Source: Nematopogon swammerdamellus
Taxonomy: Eukaryota > Arthropoda > Insecta > Lepidoptera > Adelidae
Direction of reading: 5' to 3'
DNA length: 64,000 nucleotides
Assembly (NCBI GenBank): GCA_946902875.1
Contig: OX336343.1
Coordinates: forward strand, 6,437,754-6,501,753
Positions within the stretch are counted from its first letter, which is position 1; every line of letters begins with the position of its first letter. This document shows, piece by piece, positions 63,373 to 64,000 of the stretch. Below the pieces are notes generated by a model that ran no database searches, was not told where the DNA came from, and saw nothing but the letters and a program-made list of their open reading frames with translations. A program made the translations under genes and the position numbers.

Positions 63373-64000
63373 ATGTCAGTCAGTCAGTCAGTCAGCGTGT
63401 AAGCGTGCACTGCTGGACATACGCCTCTCCAATTTTCTTCCAGTCCTCCCGGCCTTCAGCGATACGGAACCACTGCTTTCCACCGACGTACTTGATGTCG
63501 TCGTCCCACCTGGCGGGTGGTCTTCCCATACTCCGTTTTCCTGTCCACGGCCGCCAGTGTAGGACACGGTTACTCCAACGGTCATCGTCTCTTCGGCTAA
63601 CGTGCCCAGCCCACTGCCACGTGAGCTTAGCTACCCGGTGTCCAATATCGACTACTTTGGTGCGTCGGCGGATTGTCTCGTTACGCACCATATCACGTAG
63701 CGATATTCCCAGCATGGCTCGCTCCATTGCTCGCTGGGCAACTTTCAACCTTTGGATAACAGCGACCGTCAGAGTCCACGTTTTACAACCGTACCTACGT
63801 CATAACCGGAAGGACACACTGGTCATATATACGGGTCTTTAAATTTTGCGGAAGGTCAGACCTCAGGACGAATTTTAGCTTTCCGAAGGCAGCCTAAGAT
63901 TTTACCGAGATATACGTACTCTTCAACCTGTTCGATCACTTCTCCGCCAATAACAATTTGTCCTCCCGTCATAACCTCGGTCGCCATGGCCTTGGTTTTG
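63373..64000 (-). pseudogene. RTE LINE reverse transcriptase C-terminus (runs off the window)
   Basis: The best RTE copy here. On the minus strand the frame from about 63790 reads TVAVIQRLKVAQRAMERAML, GISLRDMVRNETIRRRTKVV, WQWAGHVSRRDDDRWSNRVL, WRPWTGKRSMGRPPARWDDD and ends GEAYVQQCTLTR near 63392: the standard RTE closing region. Further upstream (63850-64000) KTKAMATEVMTGGQIVIGGE and VEEYVYLGKI are also present, but a deletion and stops near 63800-63850 separate them, so it is not intact. A (gtca)n run at 63377-63392 forms the tail. The 5' part lies beyond the right edge. Confidence 0.82.

Noticed and set aside
1..64000. Endogenous viral sequence
   Set aside because: No viral capsid, polymerase or envelope-like frame was seen; every reverse transcriptase piece belongs to non-LTR LINEs.

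Overview
This is nuclear DNA of an insect, almost certainly a moth or butterfly. It is AT-rich and has almost no long open frames. It is packed with repeat types typical of Lepidoptera: MINE-2-type elements carrying (GTCY)n tracts, RTE, Jockey-like and CR1-like LINE 3' ends, poly(A)-tailed SINEs, maT-type mariner, hAT-type MITEs, and elements ending ...GCCGCGGGC..CTAG|T like Helitrons. No bacterial-style gene, rRNA gene, free-standing tRNA gene or CRISPR array was found. The species cannot be named from the sequence.

Transposable elements dominate. Four SINE families recur. SINE-A has a tRNA-like head (full copy at 32133-32532). SINE-B has a head resembling part of 5S rRNA (full copies at 1636-2007, 11205-11586 and 21636-21993). 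SINE-C has a body around 'cagcacaacaccga' (35510-35778, 54265-54548). SINE-D is a second tRNA-headed family (58218, 62609). Three MITEs with perfect 8-bp target duplications (5992-6306, 7851-8094, 29522-29821) and one larger hAT-like element (8409-10161, itself split by a mariner at 8556-9847) record nested insertions. LINE remnants are all 5'-truncated: a 370-residue RNase H end at 19930-21144, Jockey-like ends at 28745, 34030, 39100, 52824 and 59930, CR1-like ends at 31231 and 51714, and RTE ends at 27255, 42470, 47365, 57645 and 63373.

Layout. 1-8 kb: SINEs, a Helitron-like end, a long inverted-repeat element (4113-5413) and a near-perfect 1.18-kb palindrome (6727-7904). 8-16 kb: nested hAT/mariner, then Helitron-like copies in opposite orientation. 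16-21 kb: an unusual TIR element (16635-17221), clustered MINE-2 copies, and an RNase H LINE inserted in one of them. 21-34 kb: many SINEs and a GC-rich spot that looks like a promoter with a first exon (23.7-24.1 kb). 34-43 kb: lower repeat density, LINE tails. 43-51 kb: an 18-bp minisatellite born inside a MINE-2, RTE debris and a possible coding exon. 51-64 kb: LINE ends, a minisatellite element with inverted ends (55146-57056), SINE-D pairs and an RTE fragment running off the right edge.

Host coding signal is sparse, as expected inside large introns or between genes. The best candidate exons are 2600-2833 (+, terminal), 19015-19110 (-, internal, good splice sites) and 50140-50263 (+, resembling the malate/L-lactate dehydrogenase Ldh2 family). 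Weaker ones are 16409-16465, 37125-37266 and 44068-44230. None can be joined into one gene from this window alone.
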